DNA of 22,133 nt from Parachlorella kessleri (taxonomy: Eukaryota > Chlorophyta > Trebouxiophyceae > Chlorellales > Chlorellaceae): assembly GCA_001598975.1 (NCBI GenBank), contig BBXU01000657.1, forward strand, positions 1 to 22,133. The letters run 5' to 3'. The position numbers were made by a program, and so were the translations under genes. The notes beneath the pieces were generated by a model that saw only the letters and a list, made by a program, of their open reading frames with translations, ran no database searches and was not told the origin of the DNA. Below, one piece after another: positions 10,498 through 20,906 of this stretch (its first letter is position 1; every line of letters begins with the position of its first letter).

Positions 10498-13182
10498 ATG
10501 CAGTCGGGATTCTGTCTAAACCCTACCAGCAACGGCCCCCACAACCAAGGGGCACAGGCTTTCAGGCACCGTCCCAGCCTGCCCAGGTGCTTGGAGGTGT
10601 ATCCAGTGATCTGACAGGCGCAGCACTGCTCTCGACCATATTAACCGGTTTGGAAGCACTGGCCTGTACCTCAGGCACCACATACTCCTGCAGGCGGCCA
10701 CCAGCAGCTGGAAGCTTGCGACTTGGCTTCAGGGGCAGCTCCTGGGGCAAGGGCAGCTTCCTAGCCCTAGCCCATGGCGGCAGCGGTGGCATAGGCGGCG
10801 GTTCATATAGTGGCGGCGGCGGCAGCGGCGGCTGGAGCGAGGGTGGCAGCGGGGGCGCTGGGGATGAAGGCAGGAAAGGAGGCTTCCTGAGGAGAGGCTG
10901 GGAGCAGCGGGCAGCCGCAGACCCACAGTTTGGGTTTAAAGTGTTCTGCGAGCTGGTACGGTGCTCCATTGCAATGACTACCACACTCTTTACTGACACA
11001 GGCATCGCAGTGGTGCCACTATGTAAGCATGCATGAGTTGCTGCATCTGTAGTGGTAGCATTTGCTGTGGCTGTCGGTACTTTGTACAAAGGGTGCCAGC
11101 TTATAGTGCAGGTGAACTCGAGAACATCTCATCTCGCACTGTCGACGTATAGCTGTTATGGATGCCGTCCTGAGTCTTCTGCATGTTTATTGGATTAGAT
11201 GGCTGGCAGGCTTGGGCTGGGAGCAGGATCGTCATCCCGTAAATCTTCTCGTTCCCCCCTTGACAGGTTATTGGCCTGACAGCCATGGTGCTTGGTGACA
11301 TGAGCTCGCGTCCAAACTGGGGCCTCAACGAACTCGATTTTGTCTTCGCGACGCTGGTGGTGAGACTAAGAGTGCGAATATTACCCTTGCAGCTGAGGCA
11401 TGCCTGCACCCGCCTTGCCGTGCCGTGCAAGGTACATGCATAATACTCAAGTCGGCATGTCCCACCCTGATGCACTAAACTCACTGCGGAATGGTATTGT
11501 ATTGCAGGACCTAAGGCTAGCCAGCAGGTTACACCTGAAAGCTAACTTGCAGCTGTGGCAGTGTAGGTGGGATCCATCATCAATTTCTCGGCGGTGTGGC
11601 TGCTGGCGCCCACGGGGGGGGCAGGCGCCGGCACTGGCTTCCTGCAAACGCTGCTGAGCGACAAGTTTTTGCTGGCTTGGGGGGCGCCAGGCAAGTTAGA
11701 TTAACATCCTGGGTCTGAATGGCGACTGGGTCTCTCGTCGATGGAAGTTATGCCCCCTTGGGTAAAGCCTGAGCGCCCACGAGAGGGACCAGGTGCTGCA
11801 CATGGTTGATCATCGATCACCATTCCCATAATCAAGCACTTGCCAAATGCTCCACAGTGTGTAGGGTGCCCACCCAGCTCGACATGTCTTGCCAGCGTGT
11901 GCGTGGCCCTCGACTGGGTCATGTGAGCACGTGCTCTGCCTGTGGGTGTGTTTTCGCAGGTGGCCACATGTTTGAGAAGGGCTACCCCCTGGGCAAGCGG
12001 CTGGTCAACCTTGGCTACAAGGGCTTTGTCTTTGCTCTTATCGGCATGGGCGCCGGCACTATCGGAACCGCGGTGTCAAACGGCCTCATAGCTCTGCGTA
12101 AGAAGCTGGACCCCAACTGGAGCACCCCGGTGAGAGCGGGGTGGTGGTCTGTTGATGCGGCAGCTTCCGGATGAGAGGGCTTGACACGTTGCGGTATCGA
12201 GCTTCGGAGGCTCCCCCAGTTTGCCATCCTTGCTCAGTGCCCTACCGAGGGCGTGGCCCCTGCCTCCACCTGTTTTAGGCGCCCCCATTGCCTGCTTGTC
12301 GCAGAACGTGCCTCCCAACGTGCTGGCCAACGCGGGTGCCTGGGCGGCACACATGGGCATTTCCGCCAACTCTCGCTACCAGATTATAAATGGCTTGGAC
12401 ATGGTGAGCGGCGGTGTAGGCGGAGCGCTGATGGGTATGACGAGGGCCAGGATAGGGACAGGCGTGTGACCTGTAGCGGGGCTGCCTGCACTGCCTGCCC
12501 TTCGCAAGCACCAACCGGCTAGGGCTACAGCGGTAGCTGCCTGAGCGGGTACATGCCTGTGCCTTGGGGTCCATGCACACTCGGCAGTTGTACTGTATGG
12601 CATGGCACGTCTCGCGACACTTTCCAGTGTGCAGGCTGCTGGGTAAATGGTGTACAGGTGCTACAGCCGCTGATGCCCTCCTCGCTCTTCCGCGTCTACT
12701 CCTTCCTGCTGCGCTCCGCCAACAATGTGCTGGGGGGCGTTAGCTTCGTCATGGCGGCCAGGTGAGGCGGATTGCTTGTGAGCCAAGCGGCTCTTAATCC
12801 CCCCGGGTCTTATATAGTGTGGCAGGTAATGCGATCCGAGAGAATGTACCGGACGGGTACTGGGCTGACCAGGGTTCTATGCAGTTATGCTCTTTGTCGT
12901 ATTGGGCGTGCATAGCTGCCGTCTAATGGGCAGTGGGGGCTGGGTGCGAGGGAGCGTGAATGGTGGCCTGGGTGGTGCCTCGTACGACATCGTGCCGGTG
13001 GCAGTGAGGGAGCCTTTTCCTTCTTTGTCACTCTGCCTCCACACCCATACCTGCTTGAGAGAGGTCCAGTTATGAGATTTGTGCCCCTGCTGTGTGGATA
13101 CAGGATACTGGGCGTGCAGAAAGCAGCCGAGGCGCCAGCCCAAGACACAGCTGGTGCCAAGCCTGCCGTCAAGACTGCCTGA
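10498..13182 (+). CDS. RER: RETICULATA-related chloroplast protein (DUF3411)
   Basis: RETICULATA-related proteins are chloroplast membrane proteins of land plants and algae that affect leaf mesophyll and plastid development; their biochemical role is unknown. Eight exons: 10498-10586, 10694-10955, 11267-11359, 11567-11690, 11960-12129, 12305-12403, 12658-12761 and 13104-13182. They sum to 1020 bases, 339 residues, with every phase matched. The N-terminus is transit-like (MQSGFCLNPTSNG), followed by a Gly/Ser-rich stretch as in the plant family. Family landmarks follow in order: AAADPQFGFKV, VLGDMSSRPNWGLNELDFVF, NFSAVWLLAPT, GHMFEKGYPLGKR, GTAVSNGLIALRKKLDPNW, NAGAWAAHMGISANSRYQ, LRSANNVLGGVSFV and LGVQKAAE. 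The closest type known to me is the RER5-7 group. Intron 4 (11691-11959) has a GC donor. The first exon was chosen because ATG 10498 joins in phase to the Gly-rich exon, which has no ATG of its own. Identification is very secure; the first exon is likely. Confidence 0.93.
11691..11959 (+). other. GC-AG intron (RETICULATA-related intron 4)
   Basis: The exon ends GCGCCAG and the intron starts GCAAGT. The acceptor is TTTTCGCAG. Phase 1 joining gives APGGHMFEKG, the expected family sequence. Using the GT two codons later would leave phase 2 and break the frame. Confidence 0.87.
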
Positions 13183-13226
13183 AATGTATAGGCTGTGCAC
13201 CCAGCATATAGCGGCCTGAAATGTAT
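13177..13226 (+). repeat. Short direct repeat at the end of the RETICULATA-related gene
   Basis: The 13-base sequence GCCTGAAATGTAT occurs at 13177-13189 and again at 13214-13226, 37 bases apart. The first copy contains the TGA stop codon. A small local duplication in the 3' untranslated region is the simplest reading. Confidence 0.7.
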
Positions 13227-14865
13227 GGAGATGACCTTGGGACTGAACGCAACGGCTTGTACGAGCTGCTGCCTGCTTCCCCAATGCACATATACCTACA
13301 CCGCTGGCAAGAGCCTGACCGCTGGGTGAGGGTGAAGCTTATGTAGCATGCTGCCACCCACGTTTTGAAATTGTTGATGGTGGTAGGCCATGCAAACCGA
13401 GGAGAGGTAGAGCTGGGAACCGGCCCTGTGGTTGTGTGTCGGGCGTGTAAGCCCATGACAGTCCATCTTCCTTGCCGATGTCCACGGTCGTGAGCCCTTC
13501 CGATGCAAGCAGACTTTGCACACCCTCCTGTCAGGAAGGGTACCCACCGGTGGTCACCTAGCCTGCCACCGCAAACAGAAGCTTGTGGTTTAACATAGTT
13601 GCAACACCATCAAGCCGGGCAACTCCAGAAGCAGCAAGTCAACTGGTGCATTGTCCATGGCTGCAGCACTCGGTTTTCATGCATTCCCAGCCTTTCACAA
13701 CTCAGGCTCATGCTTCTCCTGCCATTGTCAACTGCTAAGGCGCATCATTGCCAAGCCTTGGGCAACACCCAATGGATTGAAAGCCTAATGGCACTGCGGA
13801 GCACAATCTCCTATCTCACTCAACCAGTCATAAATCTAGCCTTATCACCGTGGCCTCCTGTTATAAGGTCGCCTGGCTGTTACTAATGCCATCTGAGCAG
13901 GTCCAGGCATGTAAGAGACCACTTGGCAAGGTTATGACCCACGTGTGTACTAGCCCGAGAAGAGAAGGGGATTGTATATGACGACCCTATGTCTGGAAGG
14001 GCTGAGTATGACAGCAGCCTGCATTAGTGCATGCACCCTAGGTGAACGCTGAGGCCACCCATGCAAAATACAGGGACGGGATGCCTGTTGATAATAATGC
14101 AATAGCATCAATATCACTGCTAAATAATCTCAGCAAACCAGCTCAATACAACCCAGGTACAAAGCACTCGTGAGGAATGAACAGGGTCCACCCAAACGGC
14201 GGGGCCAGTGACACATGCTGCCTCTGCAAAGACAGGACAGGCTCCAACTGACAGGCATATGAAAAAGGGGAAAGAGGCAGCGCGGGAGAGAAGCAGTGAT
14301 GTTGGGCGAAGGAGCAGCACAGTCAAGCAAAACTCTGGCAGTTCTTGAGCTCAATCTTCTTGACACATAGCACACGAGAGAGAGGGGCGAGAAAGTTGAA
14401 CCATCGTCACGAAAGCCAAAGGCTGCAAACCACAGATGTTGACACTTCTTCTTGCACCACACCAACAACAAATTCGAAAAAAATACACAAGCCCAACATT
14501 TCCTGCAACAGCGCTATGCAGTGCCCAGGAGTGCCGCACGACACCAGGCATGCCCTGCTAGAAGCCCACCCGGGACACTTGTCCAATAAATGCAGAGTGC
14601 CTGGACTACAACCCACAAGCCCTGCACCCTTCGGGCTCCCAGGCCGGGCTGAAGCAACCACCCTGGGATCGGACCCTAGCCCATGCACAAAGCCCGGCAG
14701 GGTTCCTTGACAGGCGCCAAACTCGACACACGAGGAGGGAGGAGCATTGCGCAGCACTATACCTGCCACAAGGCGCTCAGCGCGTCCCCAAAAGCTACAA
14801 GCGCCGCTGACTACATCACCAGCCGGCGCCGACGGCTTAGAGGGCTCCCAGGGAGCCCTCGCCGC
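13183..14865. other. Convergent intergenic stretch; no gene seen
   Basis: About 1.7 kb between the ends of two genes that point at each other. It should contain both 3' untranslated regions. Open frames here are short, lack splice partners and show no domain. The composition is clearly more A/T-rich than the coding stretches. No tRNA, transposon terminal repeat or CRISPR-like array was recognised, and I did not find a TGTAA for the SBP gene on the minus strand. Confidence 0.6.
13446..13450 (+). terminator. TGTAA polyadenylation-type signal for the RETICULATA-related gene
   Basis: First TGTAA on the coding strand after the TGA stop at 13182, about 265 bases downstream, matching the 3' untranslated length inferred for CcdA in the same window. 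Confidence 0.5.
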
Positions 14866-16484
14866 TCACCACACCCCCTTCAGCACTCTGGCCACGAAGT
14901 CGGGGTCCTGGGCCATGAGCGTGACCACCGACTCCCTGACGTGCGGCGCCAGCATGTGAGGCGCCACGCCAAATACCCGCTGGCTCAGCACTTCCAGCGC
15001 GCCCGCCTGCAGCAGCATACAGGGCAGGGCAGGGCCAGGCACGCTGAGCAAGGCCGGCAGCGGTGGCACCACCAATCTGGCTTGGGGCACTGGGTGTACT
15101 GGGAAGGCAGGCTTTGGCGGCCATCAGGCGTGCAGGGGTTATGAGCAGTTCATGCGGGGATGGACTAAGCGCGTCAAAGTGCTGCATGCAGGCAACTCGG
15201 AGGGCAACCCAGCCCCACAGCCACACCAAGGTAACTACAACAGCAGCAGGCAGCGAGTGGGGTGCTGGGGCGCGACGTGCCTGCTCAGGGCCCACGCTGT
15301 GGGGCTGCTTCCCATGGGGCGGGCGAGCTTGCTCCCAGCCTCCGGCCCCTGGACTTGGGGCGGGCGCCCACCCCTGCCCAAAAGGCCCCGGAGCCAGGGC
15401 AGGAGAGGGCTGCTGCTGCTGGCGTGGCTGGCCGGGCCCTGGCAAGCTTGGGTCGGAGTGGGCGGTGTTGGCCAAGCCCTGTCCGAGCTGCTGCAGCGGG
15501 AGCAGCGGCAACGGGGGAGCAGCGTTGTTGAGTGGCAGGGTGCGCAGCGGCGGGCCGAGCACGGGGTTGGGATCGCGCAGCCACAGTGGGAAGGGGGTCT
15601 CCGGCCGCACGGGCTGCGCCGCCCCACCCTGCGGGCATGGCAGGGGGGGAGGAGGATGTAAGGACCCTGCCAGCTGGTGCTGTGGCCGCTGTGCCTGCTG
15701 CTGCTGCGGGTGGTACGGGCGTGGGTGCTGGGTAGGCGGCCAGCCCGGCGGCTGCAGGCACCCCTGCCCTCCCTCCTTTGGACTGGCAGTCGCAGCGGCA
15801 ACCCCCCCTGGGTGCCATACCTGCTGTGCTTGAGGGGCCGCAGGGGGCGGCGGGGGAAGTCCTTGGATGTTGAAGGCAGCAGCGGGCGGCTGGAAAGGGG
15901 CGTGCATGCCAGACACCGAAGCATGGGAGCTGGATGCTCGGAACTCGCTCAGCATCTCGAAACTAGCCGCCAGCTGCTCGGATTCCAGCGAGGCGCCGTC
16001 GCCCTCCAACGCTGTAAGCCCTGCCTTCACATCTGGTGCGCGTGGCTGCTGCTGCTGCGGGTGCTGCCCCTGCCAAGAAAGCTGCTGCTGTGCCATGCTA
16101 GGCAGCCACGTCCCAGCATCGCCGACCATGCCGACAGGCAGCTGGAGAGAAGCGTCTGCTGAGCCACCTGCAAACCCCAGCTGTTGGGGCGACTCCTGCT
16201 GCACTGCTTGCCGCTGGTGCTGCTGGTGCGTAGCAGATGCTGGGTAGCCCCTGCCCAGGGCTTGCTGGGAGACTGCCCAACCTGCTGCCTGCTGCTGCCC
16301 CTGCTGTCGCTGCTCCGGCGCCCAAAAGGCCGCCCCTTGCCCAGCCAGGCGGCCGGCAAGGCTCTCTAGCTCCTGCGTTGCCAGCAAGTCCAGCTGCTGC
16401 TCTACCAGCATGCCTGGGGTCAGCTGCTCCTGGCCGCACAGGGACAGGCCCAGCAGTTGTTGTCGATGTTGTTGCAGCTGTTGC

Positions 16485-16516
<32 letters not shown>

Positions 16517-18101
16517 CTGTTGCCACCTCTGGTGCCGCTGCCGCTCCCACTGCTGCTGCAACTGCTGCAGCACTTGCTGCTGGTGCTGCAACTCTGGGAG
16601 GTTGGTGGCCGCAGGCGAGAGCTGCTGCTGCTGCTGCTGCTGCAGGGCGTGCACAGGAGGAGGGGGCGCCGGGGAGGGCGGCTGCGACGTGGGCGACGCG
16701 GGCCCAGGGTACGCGATCCGCATAGTCGAGCCGCTCCCCGATGGCTGCTGCAGGGGGCCAGGATCACTCAGCGGCTGTGTTGCTGCTGCTGCTGCTGCTG
16801 CCTGCGGCGCCGCTCCCAGGGCAGTGGCCACTGCGGGCGAGGTTGCAAGCAGCGGCTCTGCCTGCGAGTCCACTGCCGCTACTGGGCCGGTCCCAGCCTC
16901 GAACGCTGCTGCTGCTGCTGTTGTCGCAGCGGTCGGGGAGCCCTTGGTCTCTATGGCGCCGGAGCTTGCTCGCTTTGCTGCAGCTTTCAACCGGCGCCGC
17001 ATGTTGTGCTGCAAATCCAAAGCTGGCCTCACGTCAGGCCACGCCACGTGCACTGCAGGAGGCCTTTTGTGGTGTGCACCGCTTGCAGGACTGAGCAGCC
17101 ACGCTCGAGACAACGCACCACCATGCATTACTCCTCAATGGCAACTCAAGAGCATACCCGCAGAGAGAAAACTCACCTTCTGCAATGATGCCCGGCAGCT
17201 CTTCCTGCAGTGGACACATAGCAACCTCACATTGCTAGCTAGCAAGCTAGCATACAAGGCATGGGGCAGCTGTCCCGCAATGCTTGGTGTCCACCTGTAC
17301 ACGTTATGGCTTGGGGCACTTGCTCACCTGTCTCCCTCAAACTCATCCACTGGCTGGAAGCGCCCACACTGCACAGGGCACAGCCTCACACTGAAGAGAA
17401 CTGTACGACGGATAGCTCCAACCAGCTGTTGGCCGTCGCTTAATACCCACGCCTGACTAGAGATAAGCATATAAGGCTCAAACATCCCTGAGAACCGCCG
17501 TCCGTTAGCGCTGCTCATCTGCCGTCTTGTTAGGGTAAGAGGGTTCCAGCTAAGGCAGAGGGCGGGGCAAGCCAACAGGTGCCCGGCCCAGTCACAGGAC
17601 AGCCAAGCAAACCTCGTGTACCCGCCGCTGAGCGTACCTGCTGACAGAAGCGAGTGCCGTCGTACTCAAGCAGGTTGGCATGGTACTTGCAAACTCGAAA
17701 CTGCAGTAGAAAGCCAGCCTCAAGACTTCAGGTGGCAATGATTGCTCGCAGCAGGCAGGTTCAACACCTCTAAAGCAATGCTGGTGCGCCTACTTGCAAG
17801 GATTCTGTTTTACCCCGAACAGCTCATTGTCAGTCAGTCGAGCAGGGAAGCCTCGGCACCAGGCAACTTTCGCAAACCGTGAGGGCTACAGAGGCGGCGA
17901 GCGACTGGGTGGTGTTTTCCTGGAAGCAAGGTGAACTCGTGCAAAAGCCCCCTCTCTGAGCTCCCTTACCTTCTTGTAGTAGCGAGGGTTCTCCTCCAGT
18001 GTCCTGTCACAGCCCGGTATTTGACATGCTGTGCTGGGCCCAGTGAACGGGCCAAGCTGTTGGGCGTCTTGCTCAGGGCCAGCTTCCAACGGTGCAGCCA
18101 T
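14866..18101 (-). CDS. SBP-box (SQUAMOSA promoter-binding protein) transcription factor, Gln-rich
   Basis: SBP proteins bind GTAC-core DNA through two zinc sites. Exons: 18101-17970, 17700-17638, 17368-17328, 17204-17177, a large exon from 17008 to about 15.25 kb, and a last exon ending at the TGA at 14866. The first four introns are GT-AG and in phase (0, 0, 2, 0). The domain spans residues 26-94. Zinc site 1 is complete: CQIPGC (C26, C31), C48, H51. Site 2 is C63, C66, C82, but the residue normally His (position 70) is Gln. The NLS follows: KSCRASLQKHNMRRRLK. The large exon is Ala-, Pro- and Gln-rich. The last intron is unresolved: the final exon frame opens only below about 15125, and LSQRVFGVAPHMLAPHVRES with FVARVLKGVW looks like a folded end, whereas reading straight on gives featureless sequence to 14837. 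The family includes CRR1, but no copper-specific feature was recognised. Confidence 0.88.
16449..16644 (-). repeat. Glutamine-codon trinucleotide repeats in the SBP gene
   Basis: On the coding (minus) strand this is a run of CAG and CAA triplets broken by a few others. Longest pure-Gln tracts lie about 16480-16525 and 16620-16644. Mixed CAG/CAA use marks it as selected coding sequence rather than a pure slipped microsatellite. The plus-strand Leu- and Cys-rich frames opposite are shadows of it. Confidence 0.85.
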
Positions 18102-19452
18102 AGCTGATCAGGATATCCACCTGTGGCACCCCTCGTGAATGTGGTCTGGCCTGGACCTGGCGGTATGAACAGTGGTAGCGAGCATGCTAACTGTACCCTG
18201 CTTACCTGCTGCCTCCGTCATACGCCAATCCCCAATTTTTGGTCACTGCAAGTCCTTGTCTACCTACAGGGACCCTCGTAGCGGCACGTTAGGGCCGCAC
18301 AGTTAGGGCAAGCACCATGAATCGTAGAAGCAGTTGCGCCGACTGGCCACGACTAATTAACCTGATGCTCCCTGGGCTAAGCTATCTTGCCAGGCCTGTC
18401 GTGCGGTGCCGCCTTTGCGCGCGGTGCTCTGTCATCCTGGGTCTAGACGGGGAGTTCAAGAGTGGCACCTTTTGATCGAGTCAAACTCGATAATACCATC
18501 GACGCCACTACACGTACCAACGGGGTCCTGTACTATTGAGCTTAGTCTGACTGTCGGGTGGGTAACTGAGGCTCGTCGACATGCACGCAACCCAATGGTT
18601 TAGAAGAGCTTATAATGTTCACAGGGCATAGTAGGTGTTGTAATGCATCGATCGAAGCTGAGTTAAGCTGTAATCTGGTCATCACTCATTGTCACGCGGG
18701 CACGACCAACAGCACTGCAATACACCCACAGGGCGCGGACCAGGCTCGGGCCGCGGGGGGACTCGTGGGGAGGAAGGATGCTGCTAGTACAAGACATCCA
18801 CTACATTCCCCTACCTACTACAATGCTTGCTGGGTTGATACCAACCCTGATCAGGCTCTCAACCTTGTCGGAGCCTCAGCAAGTTCCCTGTTGTAACCCT
18901 ACAACCCCCTCAGCCCGTCCTTGTACCGCCTCATCTCGAATTTGTCAAGCGCAGCTCTGCATGTGAAAAGCGTAATCGCCTGTGCTGTGGCGAAGCTGCA
19001 CCAGGGCTGTCAGTGGAAGTCCAAGGCTCCGATGCCCTTGGCCCAGAAGGGCTGCATACTGATAGTGTATGCTTGAACTCTGCGTGATCTATACCTTTGA
19101 TGGAGGCACACACTGACTATCTGACCAGCTCATAGTCTTACCCACACTCACTGCAGCCTGCACTTCGCGCCCCAAGCGATGTTGCCTGAGAACCCCCAGA
19201 GAGAGCTGCAAGCTTACAACTAAGGAAAGACCTACAGGCTCAGAACTCCGGCAATCCCCAGAGCATACCTGCAACCAGCACTCACTGCAAGTTTACCTTT
19301 CCCTCCCTCTACTTGGGTTGCCTGCCACCATCAATGAGAGTGGCTGTTACAAGACCAGCCTGTATGAGGCTGCAGGCGCAAGCGCAGCACCCTCTGGCCG
19401 GCATCCTTGCTAGAAGGGGTAGGCACCGTGCACACAGCAGGTGCCGAGCAGC
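18102..19452. other. Upstream region of the SBP gene and 3' region of the PAC2 gene; no gene seen
   Basis: About 1.35 kb lies between two minus-strand genes. It should hold the SBP promoter and 5' leader and the short 3' end of the proteasome chaperone gene. Frames on both strands are short and unconvincing. GTAC, the SBP-binding core, occurs near 18191, 18514, 18530 and 18922. No RNA gene, terminal repeat or tandem array was recognised. Confidence 0.55.
19347..19351 (-). terminator. TGTAA polyadenylation-type signal for the PAC2 gene
   Basis: First TGTAA on the minus strand after the stop codon at 19453, about 100 bases downstream. This suggests a short 3' untranslated region. Confidence 0.5.
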
Positions 19453-20435
19453 CTAGTATGCTTCAAACCGGTCACTGCGACCAAAGGCAAAATCCCAGGA
19501 GGAAGGCTCCCGCCACGCAATGCTGCCGGCTGCTCCCCTCGCTACTCCCAGCTCCTGTGGGGCTGCTGCCGGCCCCGCAAGCCCCAGCGCCCCTGCCGCC
19601 ACCCCCGCAAGCATGCACGCCTCCGGCCGGTTGTCGCCCTCCAGGCTGAAGGTCAGGAGCGCGGCACAGGCCACGCCGGCCGCCTGAAGCTCCCTCAACA
19701 GCGGCCAGGGCGGGAGCAACCGCTCGGCCAGGGGCTTGTCGCCGGCGCGCTGGAACCACTCGGGCTCCAGCGCACGCAGCCCCTGCCGCTCACAGGCCTC
19801 AGACAGGGCGGCGGCTTCTGGGGACCAGTAGCGCAGCTGGGGGCCGCCCAGCTGGCCATCCGAGCGGAACACGGCGTCCAGGCTGCCTAGCACCCACACC
19901 TGCAGGTCAGGAGCTGCGCAGTTGAGGCGGGAGGAAGGTCGCTGCTTGGCCCAAGAGGCTCACTCCTGCTACCGTAGAGCGAAACAAGGCCTAGAGCGCC
20001 ACACACTGCATGCTCAAGACCACGCAAAGCAAACAACAAACGTCGCATTTTGGACTCAAAGAAGCTGTGAGGATAACGTAACCTGACCTGCTTGAACCCT
20101 GACTGCACAATCCAGGCGGCTGTGGCCTGTGCCAGCTCCACCTGGCGCCCAGGGGCCGCTGGGGCACGCTGCTGCAGGCAGGCCAGCTTCCTGGCTGGGT
20201 CCGCAAAGAGCTCCAAGCCAAAGGAGAGGAGCCCGGGTGCATGGGCAAAAGCTGCCGCGCCCGCTGCCGGCAGCAGGGATGCGTGGTGCAGAGAGCCAAG
20301 GGGCGGCAGCTCAAGGGTAGATATGAGAAGGTCGGCTGCAAGTTGGCCCACGTTGCCGCAGCTGCAGGCAGTCACAGAGGGGCCACCGCTGGCGCTCCTG
20401 GTTTGGGCAGTTCCAGTTTGGCAGGTAGGTGACAT
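19453..20435 (-). CDS. PSMG2: Proteasome assembly chaperone 2 (PAC2 / PSMG2)
   Basis: PAC2 pairs with PAC1 to help assemble the 20S proteasome alpha ring. Two exons, 20435-20088 and 19899-19453, are joined in phase 0 across intron 20087-19900, giving 264 residues, close to the human protein's length. The diagnostic start SCGNVGQLAADLLISTLEL matches the family's conserved GNVGQL segment. ADPARKLACLQQRAP and VWVLGSLDAVFRSD follow the known order, and SLEGDNRPEA (about 201-210) is the late SEGDN-type motif. The donor GTCAGG is weaker than most here. The start is the ATG at 20435, but residues 1-24 do not resemble the hydrophobic first strand usually found before GNVGQL. A further N-terminal exon joining at the CTGCAG acceptor before 20361 is therefore possible. 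Expected in cytoplasm and nucleus. Head to head with the gene at 20907. Confidence 0.85.
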
Positions 20436-20906
20436 GCACCCAGCTCGATCTCCGTGCTAGCAAAGCCCTCTCCACCTCTTATCATAACGCAGTGTCCACG
20501 GTGACATGTGATCAGTGAAGTTAGTGTGTGTCGGGTTTTAAAGGTACTGATTGGGGTAACCAAGCTTGCCTTACAACAGGCACGACCAGCGCAAATTCAC
20601 TCCAGTCAGGAAGGCCCTCTCGACTGCCAAGATGGAGTTGCAACATGCTGGGTGATCCGGGCATTCCACAGCTGAACTAGGCAATAAAGCAACAAATCTT
20701 AGCAAATTCCTTGTAAAACATCGTCCACCCTAAAGACGTCAGGAGCTCAGCAGGCTCTCCTTCCCGCTTTTCTTCAAATAGTATCGTCCTTCATCAATCA
20801 AACCCAGCTCCTACTCAAGACCAGGCCCACAAAAATTGCCATGAGGCCTTCTCTAGCAACCATGACAGGCTGAAGCACTTATAAGCGTGGGTACTTGCTT
20901 GCCTAC
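20436..20906. promoter_or_regulatory. Divergent upstream region, PAC2 / SPxK-rich protein
   Basis: About 470 bases between divergent start codons, more A/T-rich than its surroundings and so consistent with promoter sequence. TTTTAAAG (about 20536-20543) is a loose TATA-like patch. An upstream exon of the proteasome chaperone gene could also lie here. No other gene was recognised. Confidence 0.45.

Noticed and set aside
10562..11005. Proline-rich minus-strand open frame, considered as the first exon of the AP2 gene
   Set aside because: It is the antisense shadow of the Gly-rich exon of the RETICULATA-related gene, whose reading is fixed by the AAADPQFGFKV and VLGDMSSRPN landmarks and by intron phase.
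11101..11484. Minus-strand 127-residue open frame
   Set aside because: It overlaps the plus-strand exon 11267-11359 of the RETICULATA-related gene and shows no domain or splice partners.
16410..17456. Long plus-strand open frames rich in Leu, Cys and Ala
   Set aside because: They lie opposite the Gln-rich SBP exon; CAG repeats read backwards give Leu, Cys or Ala runs. No domain and no plausible start context.
18460..18500. GATCGAGTCAAACTCGATA, a short inverted repeat considered as a tRNA or element end
   Set aside because: No cloverleaf arms or B-box consensus around it, no matching second copy and no target-site duplication seen.
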